Assembly (NCBI GenBank): GCA_021803845.1
Contig: JAJZLA010000011.1
Span: 1 to 13,836, forward strand
Direction of reading: 5' to 3'
DNA from: a bacterium
Lineage (GTDB): Bacteria > SZUA-79 > Acidulodesulfobacterales > Acidulodesulfobacteraceae
DNA: 13,836 nt
Shown here: piece after piece, positions 1 to 8,431 of the stretch
How the letters are laid out: every line of letters starts with the position of its first letter
Position numbering within the stretch: position 1 is the stretch's first letter
The notes under the pieces: model-generated
The model's database searches: none
What the model saw: the letters and a program-made list of their open reading frames with translations, nothing else
What the model was told of the DNA's origin: nothing
Made by a program: the position numbers and the translations under genes

Positions 1-2
1 AA

Positions 3-368
3 GGAACGAAAACAAAATATGACCGGTATATTCCGATTTCTGAACCGTTAAAAGCGGTTTTAAGCGGTATCGAAAAGAATCAGGATAGTTTGTATGTCTT
101 TAATAGAAACGGAGCAAAATTGACCGATTTTAAGCGTTCTTTTCATACCGCCTGTAAAAAGTCAGGACTAAAAGATTTGCATATCCACGATTTAAGACAC
201 GTCTTTGCAAGCAAGATGGTAATGGGCGGAACATCGTTATATATTACCGGCGAACTCTTAGGACACAGAACGACGCAGATGACAAAAAGGTATAGTCATT
301 TAGTGCCGGAGACCTTGAAGAAGGCAGTTGATGATGTGTGGAAGAAAAAAGATGATAATGAGTACTAA
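3..368 (+). CDS. Tyrosine recombinase (phage-type integrase), C-terminal part, cut by left edge
   Basis: The frame is open from base 3 without a start, so only the last 121 residues are in view. They form the catalytic end of a lambda-type integrase. A GTKTK segment resembles the beta-hairpin that carries the catalytic lysine. HDLRH supplies the H-x-x-R pair, LLGH the following histidine, and KRYSHL the tyrosine nucleophile. The family cuts and rejoins DNA through a 3'-phosphotyrosine link and integrates phages, islands or cassettes. The gene converges on the minus-strand toxin operon with only 28 bases between stop codons. It differs in sequence from the second recombinase at 8432-9310, so the two are not recent duplicates. 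A TTG at 90 is a possible start codon but would cut the domain, so it is not the true start. Confidence 0.9.
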   Translation, partial: GTKTKYDRYIPISEPLKAVLSGIEKNQDSLYVFNRNGAKLTDFKRSFHTACKKSGLKDLHIHDLRHVFASKMVMGGTSLYITGELLGHRTTQMTKRYSHLVPETLKKAVDDVWKKKDDNEY

Positions 369-374
369 ATAATT

Positions 375-396
375 ATAACTTTTAAATGAAAGTTAT
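375..396. terminator. AT-rich hairpin between convergent genes
   Basis: The arms ATAACTTT (375-382) and AAAGTTAT (389-396) form a perfect 8-bp stem with a 6-base loop. It sits between the stop of the integrase and the stop of the toxin gene. It is AT-only apart from one C/G pair and has no long T tract on either side, so a bidirectional terminator is plausible from its position but weak from its sequence. Confidence 0.35.
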
Positions 397-750
397 TTAC
401 AAGCACAGCGTAATCCGTAATGCATTATCAATAATATTCATATCTGTGCCTGCGCAGCTACCAATAACGCTATCTATTTCCCGTTCTAACACGGTTGCTA
501 TATTGTCGGCAACGATAACGGAATCGTTCAACAATCCCATCCGCTGACCAAGAGAACTATTTTTAAGAACTGGTACTCTCGTTGGGCCTTTTCTATTAAA
601 ATTAGAGGTTATTAGCACAATTATTTTTTGACTTAGCCCTGTATTTAAAGCATTTGCCTGAACTACAAGAGCAGGTCTCTTTTTGTAGGTTTTTAAATTA
701 GAGTTAGGAAAACGAACTAAAACAACATCCCCGCGACTACAAGCAGTCAT
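397..750 (-). CDS. mazF: PemK/MazF-family endoribonuclease toxin
   Basis: 117 residues, the usual length for the family. The N-terminus (GDVVLVRFP, then KKRPALVVQ) is the signature beta-barrel start of MazF/PemK/Kid toxins, whose conserved RPALVV segment belongs to the active fold. The C-terminus (GLLNDSVIVAD, then a hydrophobic helix) also fits. Such toxins cut mRNA at short sequences and are held inactive by the partner protein. It is the last gene of a three-gene minus-strand operon. Its ATG lies inside the end of the preceding gene with a 14-base overlap, typical of translational coupling of toxin to antitoxin. The start is preceded by a GGGATGGAAG stretch acting as a modest ribosome binding site. 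Target sequence and actual toxicity are not visible here. Confidence 0.88.
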   Translation of the reverse strand: MTACSRGDVVLVRFPNSNLKTYKKRPALVVQANALNTGLSQKIIVLITSNFNRKGPTRVPVLKNSSLGQRMGLLNDSVIVADNIATVLEREIDSVIGSCAGTDMNIIDNALRITLCL

Positions 751-1276
751 ATGCTTCCATCCCTAGCGCATTCCAATCTTCCTCGAAAGTATGCAGACGC
801 ATGCGTGTTTCTAATGCCTCTTCTGTAGACCAACCAATATCTTCGATTAATAAAGGCTCAATTAAAGATGAAAATGATAAATTTGAGGTATTCCTCATTG
901 GCTGAGGTAATAACATAGAAGTCAATTGCATAGATGACATTTGTATAGAAAAAGCGTCAAATATATAGGGCATATTAAAAAGTTTATACCAATTTAGAGC
1001 TTGTTCTGTTTTGATTGCAGTATTTTTTATAAATGGCCATTGCATAGAAAAAGCGTAAAGTGAGGAAGCTGACATATTGAGGGTTTCATTCTTATTATAA
1101 GCTTGTTTTGTTTTGATTGCAGTATTTCTAACTGAACGTTTATATTCAATAAAATTTACTACATTACTTTTAATATCAGTTTTATTTGACTGCTCCTCTA
1201 TTATTATATATTTCCCATAAGATTCTTGTACATTATTATAGGGAATACTTAGACTTGTTTCTGTTTGCATAGTCAT
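737..1276 (-). CDS. Large putative antitoxin for the MazF toxin, with internal duplication
   Basis: 179 residues, about twice the length of a normal MazE-type antitoxin. I do not recognise the whole protein. Only its end (RLHTFEEDWNALGMEAYD) resembles the acidic C-terminal tail of many small antitoxins paired with PemK-like toxins, which is the part that usually plugs the toxin. The middle holds an imperfect tandem duplication of about 33 residues: NTAIKTKQA...AFSMQ is followed by NTAIKTEQA...AFSIQ. No ribbon-helix-helix or AbrB DNA-binding motif is evident at the N-terminus. It overlaps the upstream gene by 4 bases (ATGA) and the toxin by 14 bases, and AAGGAG at 1284-1289 is its ribosome binding site. 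The antitoxin role is inferred from position and the C-terminal motif. Confidence 0.7.
   Translation of the reverse strand: MTMQTETSLSIPYNNVQESYGKYIIIEEQSNKTDIKSNVVNFIEYKRSVRNTAIKTKQAYNKNETLNMSASSLYAFSMQWPFIKNTAIKTEQALNWYKLFNMPYIFDAFSIQMSSMQLTSMLLPQPMRNTSNLSFSSLIEPLLIEDIGWSTEEALETRMRLHTFEEDWNALGMEAYDCL
937..1128 (-). repeat. Imperfect tandem duplication inside the antitoxin-like gene
   Basis: Two neighbouring units share GTTTTGATTGCAGTATTT (plus-strand reading) and TAGAAAAAGCGT. The first shared block is spaced 102 bases apart and the second 99 bases apart, so the units differ by one codon while the frame is kept. Between the shared blocks the units have diverged strongly, which points to an old in-frame duplication. 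Confidence 0.8.
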
Positions 1277-2076
1277 TTTATATCTCCTTTTTTTGTAATT
1301 TCTATCCCTAAATCTACCAGTTCCTTAAAAACAGATTTAATCTTATTATGAGGTAAGTCTCCGGTAGGTTGAGGGTTTGTATTAATATCTATTTCTAACT
1401 TACATTCGCTTTGCAATAATTTTTCTGCCGGTGATACCGATAACATTTGTCCTGAGAGCGCAAACTCAAAGCCTTGCATTATTACAACTGACCACTTTGA
1501 AAGCCTGTTAATTTTAAGATATTCAAGACCGTGAAGTTTAGAAAAACGAGGGCGGTTAATTTGATAAAGAAAGTCTGACGATGTTTCATCGTCTATTTGA
1601 ATAGATTTCAAGTACTTGGCAATATACATATTTCCAACAGCAATGTCTGCAACAGGACGTATAAGTCCGGCACCAAAAGCAAGTCTATTAATTGGCGGAG
1701 CAAGAGTAAGCCAGTTTTCTATGTTTAGTGAAAATTTTTTAACAACTTCATCTAAGTAACCAATATTAGGTAAACCATTATCATAGGACAACTGTGGATT
1801 AGGTGTATATAACCAATCAATTCGATATAGTTGCGACAATTGAGGCTGTATACTTAATTGCATTAGTCCATTCTCAAAAGGGCCAATATCACTATAGAAG
1901 GGACGGGTTATCCTTTGCGTAGGCTGACCTGATATGACAGATTCCCACCATTTTTCCGGAGTTTCAGGATTTGCTTTAGTAAAAGCTGTTAAACGTATGT
2001 TTTCTGTTAGCCATTCGCTTTGCTGATGCACGGATAAGAGTGAATCTTTTTTCTTTTTTATAACTGATTTCTTCAT
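1273..2076 (-). CDS. Conserved-looking protein of unknown function, first gene of the MazF operon
   Basis: 267 residues, soluble, with no signal peptide or membrane segment. After a very basic start (MKKSVIKKKKD) comes IRLTAF and WWESVISGQPTQR, then a beta-rich stretch ending in RIDWLY. A central segment (APPINRLAFGAG) follows, and near residue 180 QINRPRFS leads into a KWSVVIMQGFEF strand. I do not assign a family. The pattern resembles uncharacterised proteins that begin with a LTAF...WW block, but I could not check this. It starts at an ATG with GGAGA 9 bases upstream. It has its own promoter and overlaps the next gene by ATGA, so it is co-transcribed with the antitoxin and toxin. A regulator, an extra antitoxin subunit or an unrelated passenger are all possible. 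Confidence 0.75.
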   Translation of the reverse strand: MKKSVIKKKKDSLLSVHQQSEWLTENIRLTAFTKANPETPEKWWESVISGQPTQRITRPFYSDIGPFENGLMQLSIQPQLSQLYRIDWLYTPNPQLSYDNGLPNIGYLDEVVKKFSLNIENWLTLAPPINRLAFGAGLIRPVADIAVGNMYIAKYLKSIQIDDETSSDFLYQINRPRFSKLHGLEYLKINRLSKWSVVIMQGFEFALSGQMLSVSPAEKLLQSECKLEIDINTNPQPTGDLPHNKIKSVFKELVDLGIEITKKGDIK

Positions 2077-2102
2077 TATTTCATTCTCCGCTTATATATT
2101 AA

Positions 2103-2131
2103 ATAATAAAAAAAACATTAAATTCTGTCAA
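2103..2131 (-). promoter_or_regulatory. Sigma70-type promoter of the three-gene MazF operon
   Basis: Read on the minus strand, a perfect TTGACA (2131-2126) is followed by a 17-base spacer and TATTAT (2108-2103), five of six matches to the -10 consensus. Transcription would begin about 20 bases before the ATG at 2076. A second TTGACA at 2155-2150, 24 bases upstream, has no matching -10 element. Confidence 0.72.
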
Positions 2132-2257
2132 GCTTTTATATTGATATCATGTCAAGGCAAAATAGAAATGTCCACTTCTTAGCAATTGATAACTGCAATC
2201 TTTTAGCTAAAATTAAAATTAATACATCATAGTTAAATTCTCTAAAATTTTTAAAAA

Positions 2258-4945
2258 TTAAAAATCCTTATATTTTCTAAAATTACTCGCCAAATCAGAA
2301 AATGAATCCGGCTTATATTTATTAAAACCTTCCTCGTCAACAAAAATATAATCGAAAACTACTTTATGCTGAGAAATATTTATATCTTCGCACCATTGCT
2401 TTAGGCGTGCCATTTTTAACGGAGTATCGAGGTCTTCAAGTCCTTTGGTTTCTACAATATAAATATGCTTCTCATCAGTTTTTACAATAAAATCGGGGTA
2501 ATAATCAGAAATATTCCCGTTTGCATTAACATAATCTATTTTGAAATGCACCGCCAAATAATTTTTTACATAAGAAACGATATCAGGACATCTTTCTAAA
2601 AATGAAGCAAAAAGCAGTTCGAGATGGCTGTCGCCTATAATTTTATTAAAAAGACTCTTTTGCGGATCTATGGAGTTCTGGTATTTAACGACAAACGGTC
2701 TTGTTTGCCTTAGTTTTATATAATCCCTGATTTCCGCACTGCCCTTGTCTAAAATTGTTAAATCGTTTATCTTTTTAATAAAAGTCTGGACTATTGTTTT
2801 TGTTGCTTCAAGTTCCGAAAGGTTTCTTAATGTGTTTAAATCTTCAATTTCTACCTGCCTGTCGAACAGATATCTTGAAATAAATTCTTTTACCTTCCCA
2901 TATAGAACGTCATATCCGCTTATTAACCTCAGCTCATGCATAATGACCTTGGTAAAATAGCCTATAGCATTTCTATAATCGACAATTAAATCAGAACTAA
3001 GCATTATGGTATGGTTTATTTTATCGGAGGTAATTTCTTTAAAAACTATTTCCCGTTTTTCTTCTTCGCTGAATTGCTTGTATTCAATCCGTTTATTTCC
3101 GAAAATAGACGGATTTAAGTCTTCTAATTGCTTATATTCCCTGTAAATTCTTGGAGACAGAACTGGTATTTCTATATTAAGCTTATCTATATCTTTTTTT
3201 ACATTGTCATTATCCACTTCTATAATTATCGGAGCCTTTGCTCCCGTGCCGTAACCCATCGGTTTTCGCTCGAGCTCAACCCCTTCGGTCTGTATGGATT
3301 CTACAAATTCCATAAATGCATCGGTTCCAACGACGCTCACATATTCCGTAGCATCTGTACCGGGATACATCCTTCTTAAACCTCTTCCTAATGTCTGTTC
3401 CGGCAGAATATTGCTTTTTGCAGCATAGGCACGAAGCCCTACTATAGTGGTGACATTGCGGACATCCCAGCCTTCTTTTAAAACAAGGACGGAAACTATG
3501 ACTTTATAAGGGCTTTCGAAGCTATCTATTTCGTTTGCAGCATTTCTCAATCTATCTAGTTCTTCTTTGCTCTTTCCTGTGTCATGTTCGGCAATTTCAC
3601 CGTTATTTTTAGTGTGTATTACTAAAACAGCACCTTTAAGGTCTGAATACCTGTTTTCAAGATAGTCGGCAACATCGTCGCAGTTTATTGTGTCATCCGT
3701 CATAATGAAAAGAATGGCTTTTTTGCCGAGCTTTTCATGTTCTATATATGCTTTGCGCCATTCTTCTATTCCCAAGGCTATATAATCTGAATATTTTTCG
3801 GTATATTTTGAACTTTTCTTTTCGGAAAGTTTTGCCCGACTTGCTGAATCAGGTAAAACAGGATGCTTTACGACATCCTGGTAAATAGCTTCCACCAGCG
3901 GATAGTCAACTACGGTTTGTACGAAAATAGCCCCGTTATTGTGCTTAGGCGTTGCCGTAACATCCATCTGCAATGAAAGGAAATGTCCTTTTTGTTTTAA
4001 ACGGTTATGGATATCTTCTATCGATTTAAACCATGCAAGACGGCTGTCGTGAATATGATGGGCTTCATCGTTAATTACTATTAATTCGTCAATTTCCCTG
4101 ACTATAATTCCTAAATCCACTTTTGAATCGTTCGTTTTGCCTACGGGTCTTTTTCCAAGAAAATAGTCGTCGAGGTTTTCATCATTAAAGCTCGGGTCGG
4201 TATCGTTTCCGCTATATACTCTATGAATATTAGTCAAGAAAATATTTCCGGTTTTGCGAACGACAGAAACGTTATCCTGAATATGAAGCGTAAGTTGAAA
4301 ATCATCCTGCCAGTTTTGACCTCCAAAACCGTTATTCGGCAAAAGGGGGTCGTTCCAGAATATTTTTAATCCGTCAAAATCGGCGCGCAGCCTATCTAAG
4401 ACTATTATATTTGGGGCAATTATAAGAAAGTTGGTCGATAGTTTAGAGTCTTCTTCATATAGCTTGTGGAAATAGCACCAAGTAACTATAAGGCTCATTA
4501 CTTTAGTTTTGCCGCTTCCGGTAGCCATTTTTATAACTAATCTAAGCCAATCTTCATCAAACATTCCGGTAGAAACCGCTTTCGAAGAATCATATTTTAA
4601 AAGGTCGTATTTATCTTTAACTTTTGCAACTTCGTATAAATAAATAATGGTTTCTATAGCTTCTCTTTGGGCAAAGTAATATTTAAACTCGGCCGTATCG
4701 TCGCCTGATTTTTCTATAATATGCGCTGTATTAAACCACCATTCTAATAACGACTTTGAAGTTGCACTTGCACCGGCATAGAGGTCATCCCGCCAGTCTT
4801 TAACTTCTTTTCTAATTTTAGAAACAAGCGGCGGCAAGAGCTTCTCGTAGCTTGTTTCCCTTAAAGACTCATCGGCAGGAAACCATCTGTATTCAGGATA
4901 TAGGACGTCATACGGAGATTTTGGAAAATTAGGATGGATTGCCAT
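2258..4945 (-). CDS. res: Type III restriction enzyme, Res subunit (helicase-nuclease)
   Basis: 895 residues, normal for a Res subunit, the ATP-driven translocase and nuclease of type III restriction-modification. Superfamily 2 helicase motifs are complete: Walker A ATGSGKT at about 141-147, DEAH at 293-296, TATP at 330-333, EGWDVRNV at 491-498 and QTLGRGLRR at 517-525. At the C-terminus a PD-(D/E)XK nuclease site is visible as PDF (D818) with ETK (E832, K834). All key residues are present, so the enzyme looks functional. Res needs Mod to recognise DNA and cuts about 25-27 bases from the site when two unmodified sites are inversely placed (family knowledge). It follows mod by 37 bases on the same strand and has AAGGAAT as ribosome binding site, so mod and res form one operon. 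Confidence 0.95.
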   Translation of the reverse strand: MAIHPNFPKSPYDVLYPEYRWFPADESLRETSYEKLLPPLVSKIRKEVKDWRDDLYAGASATSKSLLEWWFNTAHIIEKSGDDTAEFKYYFAQREAIETIIYLYEVAKVKDKYDLLKYDSSKAVSTGMFDEDWLRLVIKMATGSGKTKVMSLIVTWCYFHKLYEEDSKLSTNFLIIAPNIIVLDRLRADFDGLKIFWNDPLLPNNGFGGQNWQDDFQLTLHIQDNVSVVRKTGNIFLTNIHRVYSGNDTDPSFNDENLDDYFLGKRPVGKTNDSKVDLGIIVREIDELIVINDEAHHIHDSRLAWFKSIEDIHNRLKQKGHFLSLQMDVTATPKHNNGAIFVQTVVDYPLVEAIYQDVVKHPVLPDSASRAKLSEKKSSKYTEKYSDYIALGIEEWRKAYIEHEKLGKKAILFIMTDDTINCDDVADYLENRYSDLKGAVLVIHTKNNGEIAEHDTGKSKEELDRLRNAANEIDSFESPYKVIVSVLVLKEGWDVRNVTTIVGLRAYAAKSNILPEQTLGRGLRRMYPGTDATEYVSVVGTDAFMEFVESIQTEGVELERKPMGYGTGAKAPIIIEVDNDNVKKDIDKLNIEIPVLSPRIYREYKQLEDLNPSIFGNKRIEYKQFSEEEKREIVFKEITSDKINHTIMLSSDLIVDYRNAIGYFTKVIMHELRLISGYDVLYGKVKEFISRYLFDRQVEIEDLNTLRNLSELEATKTIVQTFIKKINDLTILDKGSAEIRDYIKLRQTRPFVVKYQNSIDPQKSLFNKIIGDSHLELLFASFLERCPDIVSYVKNYLAVHFKIDYVNANGNISDYYPDFIVKTDEKHIYIVETKGLEDLDTPLKMARLKQWCEDINISQHKVVFDYIFVDEEGFNKYKPDSFSDLASNFRKYKDF

Positions 4946-4982
4946 TTTTTATTCCTTTATAAATCTATTTCGGTTATATAAT

Positions 4983-7241
4983 TCAGACGGAAACCTCGAA
5001 TACCTTCATAGTATCGTTTCCAAATATATCGACAACTTTGACTGCAATCTTATGCCTCCCATTATTACAGTCGTGATAAGGCGTTATAAGTTCTAATGAC
5101 CTGTTTTTCTTAGTCCTAAAAGACTGCCATTCGTTTTCGAAGATATAATCGCCCGTCCATTTTTCTTCAATTTTACCTGTATCGAAGTTTTTAACTTTTA
5201 TAATTTCACGCCGAGATTCAAAATTGAAATCGACGCTCCAGTAATCAATCCAGTCAGTCCAATTCTCAGTAAGTATTTCTTTAGTTATAATGCCGTCTTT
5301 ATCCTTATTTACCTTAATAATCCTGCCGTTTTCGACAACAATTTTACTTTTGCCGTTTGAAAGCGAGGATGCCGCATTATCTACCGTATCCTGAGAATAA
5401 TGGACTGAAAAATCTGTTAATTCAATAGCTATCTGATTATTTTTTACGTGCGGTTTTACTTCTATGTAATTTACATCGTAAAATATAACCTGATTTTTCT
5501 CTATTGCCCTTTTATCGAAAACATCTCTGGGTATATATTTAAGCGCTAAATCAATTCCTTTAGCCCTTGCTTCTTCTTGAATACGCGGAAATAACCCCAT
5601 TTCAAATTCAAAGGCAAGGATATCTATGCGCGAAATTCTCTTTTCCTGACACTCAAGTATGACTTCTTCGACGAAAAGGCGTGTTACCGGAAGATTTATC
5701 GGTCCGACCGTAACAAATCTACCTGCCTTTTTGCCCTGAAAACATTTAAAGTTTTCAACCGTTTCCGATTTATAGGCCTTAAGTATAAGCAATACAAAAT
5801 CTTTTTCTTTTTGCTCTAGCTGTTTTTGGCGTTCTTCCTCACGAAGGTTCATATTAACGCCGATGTAATGCGCTCTTTCATATTTGCCGATATTTAATAT
5901 TTCAAAAGCGCGAAAATCTTTTCCGCCAGCTTTTAGTTCCCGTTGAACCTGAATCATTCTTTTACGGGTTGTGTGTATCGCAAACTTGCCGAGGTCGGAA
6001 CCTATCCATTTTCGACCAAGTTTTTCGGCCACAGCAAGAGTGGTGCCAGAGCCGCAGAAGAAGTCGGCAACGATGTCGTTTTCGTTGGAACTAACTTTTA
6101 TTATTCGATCAAGAAGGGCTTCCGGCTTTTGAGTAGGATAATCAACCCGCTCATCAGCCATTGGGTTAACTATTGGTATATCCACCCAAACATTTTGAAC
6201 CATTTGCCCTGAATAATTATCTTCATATATTTTTCGATAAATACGTGCGTTAATATCTTTAGGCATAACTAGTTCATTATTTTTATACATTGTTTCCATT
6301 CGCTCCTTAGAATAAAGCCAGCCCGTTTTTGGCGGTTGTATGCCATGAAATTCATAGCGCAAATTAGGCCGATTTAAAGGATTTACTAAGGGGGATTTCA
6401 TGAATTTCCGTCCATCCCCATCATCAAATGTAAACCTTTCCTTTATGTACTTTTTTGTATTTTCATCATCTTTCGAATAGATTGGGTTGAATATATGCTC
6501 CTCACCCTTGGCATAAAAAAGCAGAGTGTCGTTTGTAATACCGAATTGGTCAGCTGACCATGCCTGAGCCTGCTTCCTTCGCCAAATTATTTCGTTGACG
6601 AAATTTGCTTCCCCAAAAACCTCATTCATGACTAATCTTAGTAGACTATTAACTCTGTAATCGCAATGTACATAAATACTTCCGTCTTCCGCCAATAAAT
6701 CACGCATTAAAACAAGTCTTTCGTAAATCATGGCTATAAAGCTATCCGCCCCTTTACCCCAAGTATCTCGATATGCGAGTTCTTCCAAAACGCTCGGCTT
6801 TTTGGTAAATGTTTCTTCTCCTATTTCTATATCCATTGAAAAATCGGCGCCGACATCAAATGGCGGATCAATATAAATCAATTTTATTCCGCCGGCTTGT
6901 TCAATTTCATCTCGCATAGGACCGTTTTTCAAACTTGAAAGAATAAGCTTGTTATCACCCCATATAAGCTTATTCGTCCAGCCGGATTTTTGGCGTCCGC
7001 GTTCGTCAAACAGGAATAATTGAGATTTGGTATCTTCAGGCTTTTCAGGGCGGGGTTCATCAATCTGCTCTATAACCTGAAACGGCAGAACTATATTTGC
7101 AACTTCAGCAGTTTTTCCATTCCAGACAAGTTCTACTTCGCGCTTATCATCAAAGAGTAAAAAGCGGTATTTATCGGGAAGAGGTTTATCTTTTTCTATT
7201 AGTTGTAATATTTCACGTTTTTCAGATTCGGTCAGTTTCAT
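4983..7241 (-). CDS. mod: Type III restriction-modification methyltransferase, Mod subunit
   Basis: 752 residues. It transfers a methyl group to adenine N6 at a short asymmetric site and gives Res its specificity. The catalytic motif DPPF (125-128) precedes the SAM-binding motif FCGSGTT (395-401), the beta-class order of Mod proteins, with TQKP at 370-373 just before it. The divergent stretch between them (about 220-360) should be the target-recognition domain. About 350 residues follow the SAM motif, making a long C-terminal half that ends in a small beta-rich segment (VKVVDIFG). No simple-sequence repeat is seen near the 5' end, so there is no sign of phase variation. The upstream ribosome binding site is weak (GGGGTAAG). 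TTGACT and TATAAT sit upstream but are only 13 bases apart, so the promoter is uncertain. Confidence 0.94.
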   Translation of the reverse strand: MKLTESEKREILQLIEKDKPLPDKYRFLLFDDKREVELVWNGKTAEVANIVLPFQVIEQIDEPRPEKPEDTKSQLFLFDERGRQKSGWTNKLIWGDNKLILSSLKNGPMRDEIEQAGGIKLIYIDPPFDVGADFSMDIEIGEETFTKKPSVLEELAYRDTWGKGADSFIAMIYERLVLMRDLLAEDGSIYVHCDYRVNSLLRLVMNEVFGEANFVNEIIWRRKQAQAWSADQFGITNDTLLFYAKGEEHIFNPIYSKDDENTKKYIKERFTFDDGDGRKFMKSPLVNPLNRPNLRYEFHGIQPPKTGWLYSKERMETMYKNNELVMPKDINARIYRKIYEDNYSGQMVQNVWVDIPIVNPMADERVDYPTQKPEALLDRIIKVSSNENDIVADFFCGSGTTLAVAEKLGRKWIGSDLGKFAIHTTRKRMIQVQRELKAGGKDFRAFEILNIGKYERAHYIGVNMNLREEERQKQLEQKEKDFVLLILKAYKSETVENFKCFQGKKAGRFVTVGPINLPVTRLFVEEVILECQEKRISRIDILAFEFEMGLFPRIQEEARAKGIDLALKYIPRDVFDKRAIEKNQVIFYDVNYIEVKPHVKNNQIAIELTDFSVHYSQDTVDNAASSLSNGKSKIVVENGRIIKVNKDKDGIITKEILTENWTDWIDYWSVDFNFESRREIIKVKNFDTGKIEEKWTGDYIFENEWQSFRTKKNRSLELITPYHDCNNGRHKIAVKVVDIFGNDTMKVFEVSV

Positions 7242-7330
7242 TTATTCTTACCCCAAAAAAGTATCTATTATATATTAAATTCTTTAGTCAATTATATATT
7301 ATTTCTGAAGTTTCTGATAATGATGCACTC

Positions 7331-8254
7331 CTAAAACAAACTTATTCCCTTGCTATTTACAAATTTTTTAAATTCATCTTCGTTTTGTAATAATTGTTGG
7401 TAAATAAATTTAGAAATTATAAAAGCACGCTTTATAATTACTTTTAGCTTCTCTTCATAAGAATCTTTTTTTACAATGTTCTCTAAATGAAAGTGAACGC
7501 TTTGGCCTCTTAAAGTATAAATCTCTTTTATTTGGCTCTCAGAGTATTCTTTAGGAAATTTAAAATAATTCAAAATTTTTAGACAACCTTCAGCGAATTT
7601 ATTTTTTTCTCTTGCATTTACCAGAGCTTCTATAGATTTAGTCAATTGTAATATTGCATCTAATCCGTCATGGCATTGTAGAGCAAATTGAAAAGCATTA
7701 AACCCATGCCTCAAACGAAAATAATTTACATTTTTTATATTGCTGTCGCTATATATATTTTGAAGGTTTCTATATACCTTATCTATCAGTTTTATGTGCA
7801 TGCCCCTTAATTCTAAAAAATTCCCGTATTCATATCGCCTATATTCAGGAAGAGTACCTGAATTTCTTATATTATAAAGATTCCCGTCGTTATTGCCGCC
7901 TATAAATATTGCCATTTCATATTGAGGAATACCTAAAGCAATAATTATAGAATTTAAAAAATAATCAAGTTTCAGACGTAAATTTTCATCCTCTGCGTTA
8001 AGAATATTAGGCTCGTCCTACGGTTTAGCAATAAAAAGAAAAACACTACTCGATATAAGATTATCATACATAAACGAACCTCTGGTTTCTTTAAAATAAT
8101 CCAATGGTAAATCTTCTATTTGTTGAGGAATTTTATTGCAAATAGAAAAATCGCCTATATCAAGATTTTTATTAACCTTTAAATTTGTGCCTTTTAGGGC
8201 ATAAAAAGCAAATTTATATCCTTTTTCCATTTTTAGTTCTTTTTGAAATATCAT
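7331..8254 (-). pseudogene. HEPN-domain protein (Apea-like), interrupted by one in-frame TAG
   Basis: One reading frame of 308 codons runs from ATG 8254 to the TAA at 7331, broken only by a TAG at 8018-8020. The first part (78 residues, ending FLFIAKP) is followed after TAG by DEPNILNAEDE and an uninterrupted sequence to the end. An ATG at 7915 could start a 194-residue product, but no good ribosome binding site precedes it. The C-terminal part is helical and contains IYTLRGQSVHF, an R-x4-H motif of HEPN ribonuclease domains, preceded by an IEALVNAR helix as in Apea-like and abortive-infection HEPN proteins. It lies about 90 bases upstream of mod on the same strand. The family call rests on motif reading. 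The interruption may be a recent nonsense mutation, a sequencing error or read-through. Confidence 0.7.
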
Positions 8255-8431
8255 TTTATTTCCGGCTTCTATAACATGCTGTCGTTCACAGAGATACTTG
8301 TCGTTTCATTTTATTTATATTGTATTAAAAAGTCAAATTAAGATAAGATATATTGTAGATGAGCATTACTTATCTGTTATATTAAAATAAAGAAACTTAT
8401 TTTGATTAATCAGCATAGAAAGATATTTAAT
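8255..8431. other. Intergenic gap between the HEPN gene and the recombinase
   Basis: 177 AT-rich bases. On the minus strand there is TTGACT near 8330 followed by TATAAA after only 12 bases, which is too close for a confident promoter. No attachment-site repeat or tRNA end could be recognised. Confidence 0.4.

Noticed and set aside
2745..3379. Plus-strand open frames opposite the res gene
   Set aside because: They lie antisense inside a gene with complete helicase and nuclease motifs.
5943..6212. Plus-strand open frame opposite mod
   Set aside because: Antisense to the methyltransferase catalytic region; no ribosome binding site or recognisable protein.
4983..7241. Phase-variable repeat tract in mod
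   Set aside because: Phase-variable type III mod genes carry simple tandem repeats; none is visible here.
7242..7330. Promoter for mod from TTGACT and TATAAT
   Set aside because: The spacer is only 13 bases, too short for a normal sigma70 promoter; left as uncertain in the mod entry.
7097..7390. Plus-strand open frame across the mod start region
   Set aside because: Antisense to the mod N-terminus and the HEPN gene end; composition is that of an antisense reading.
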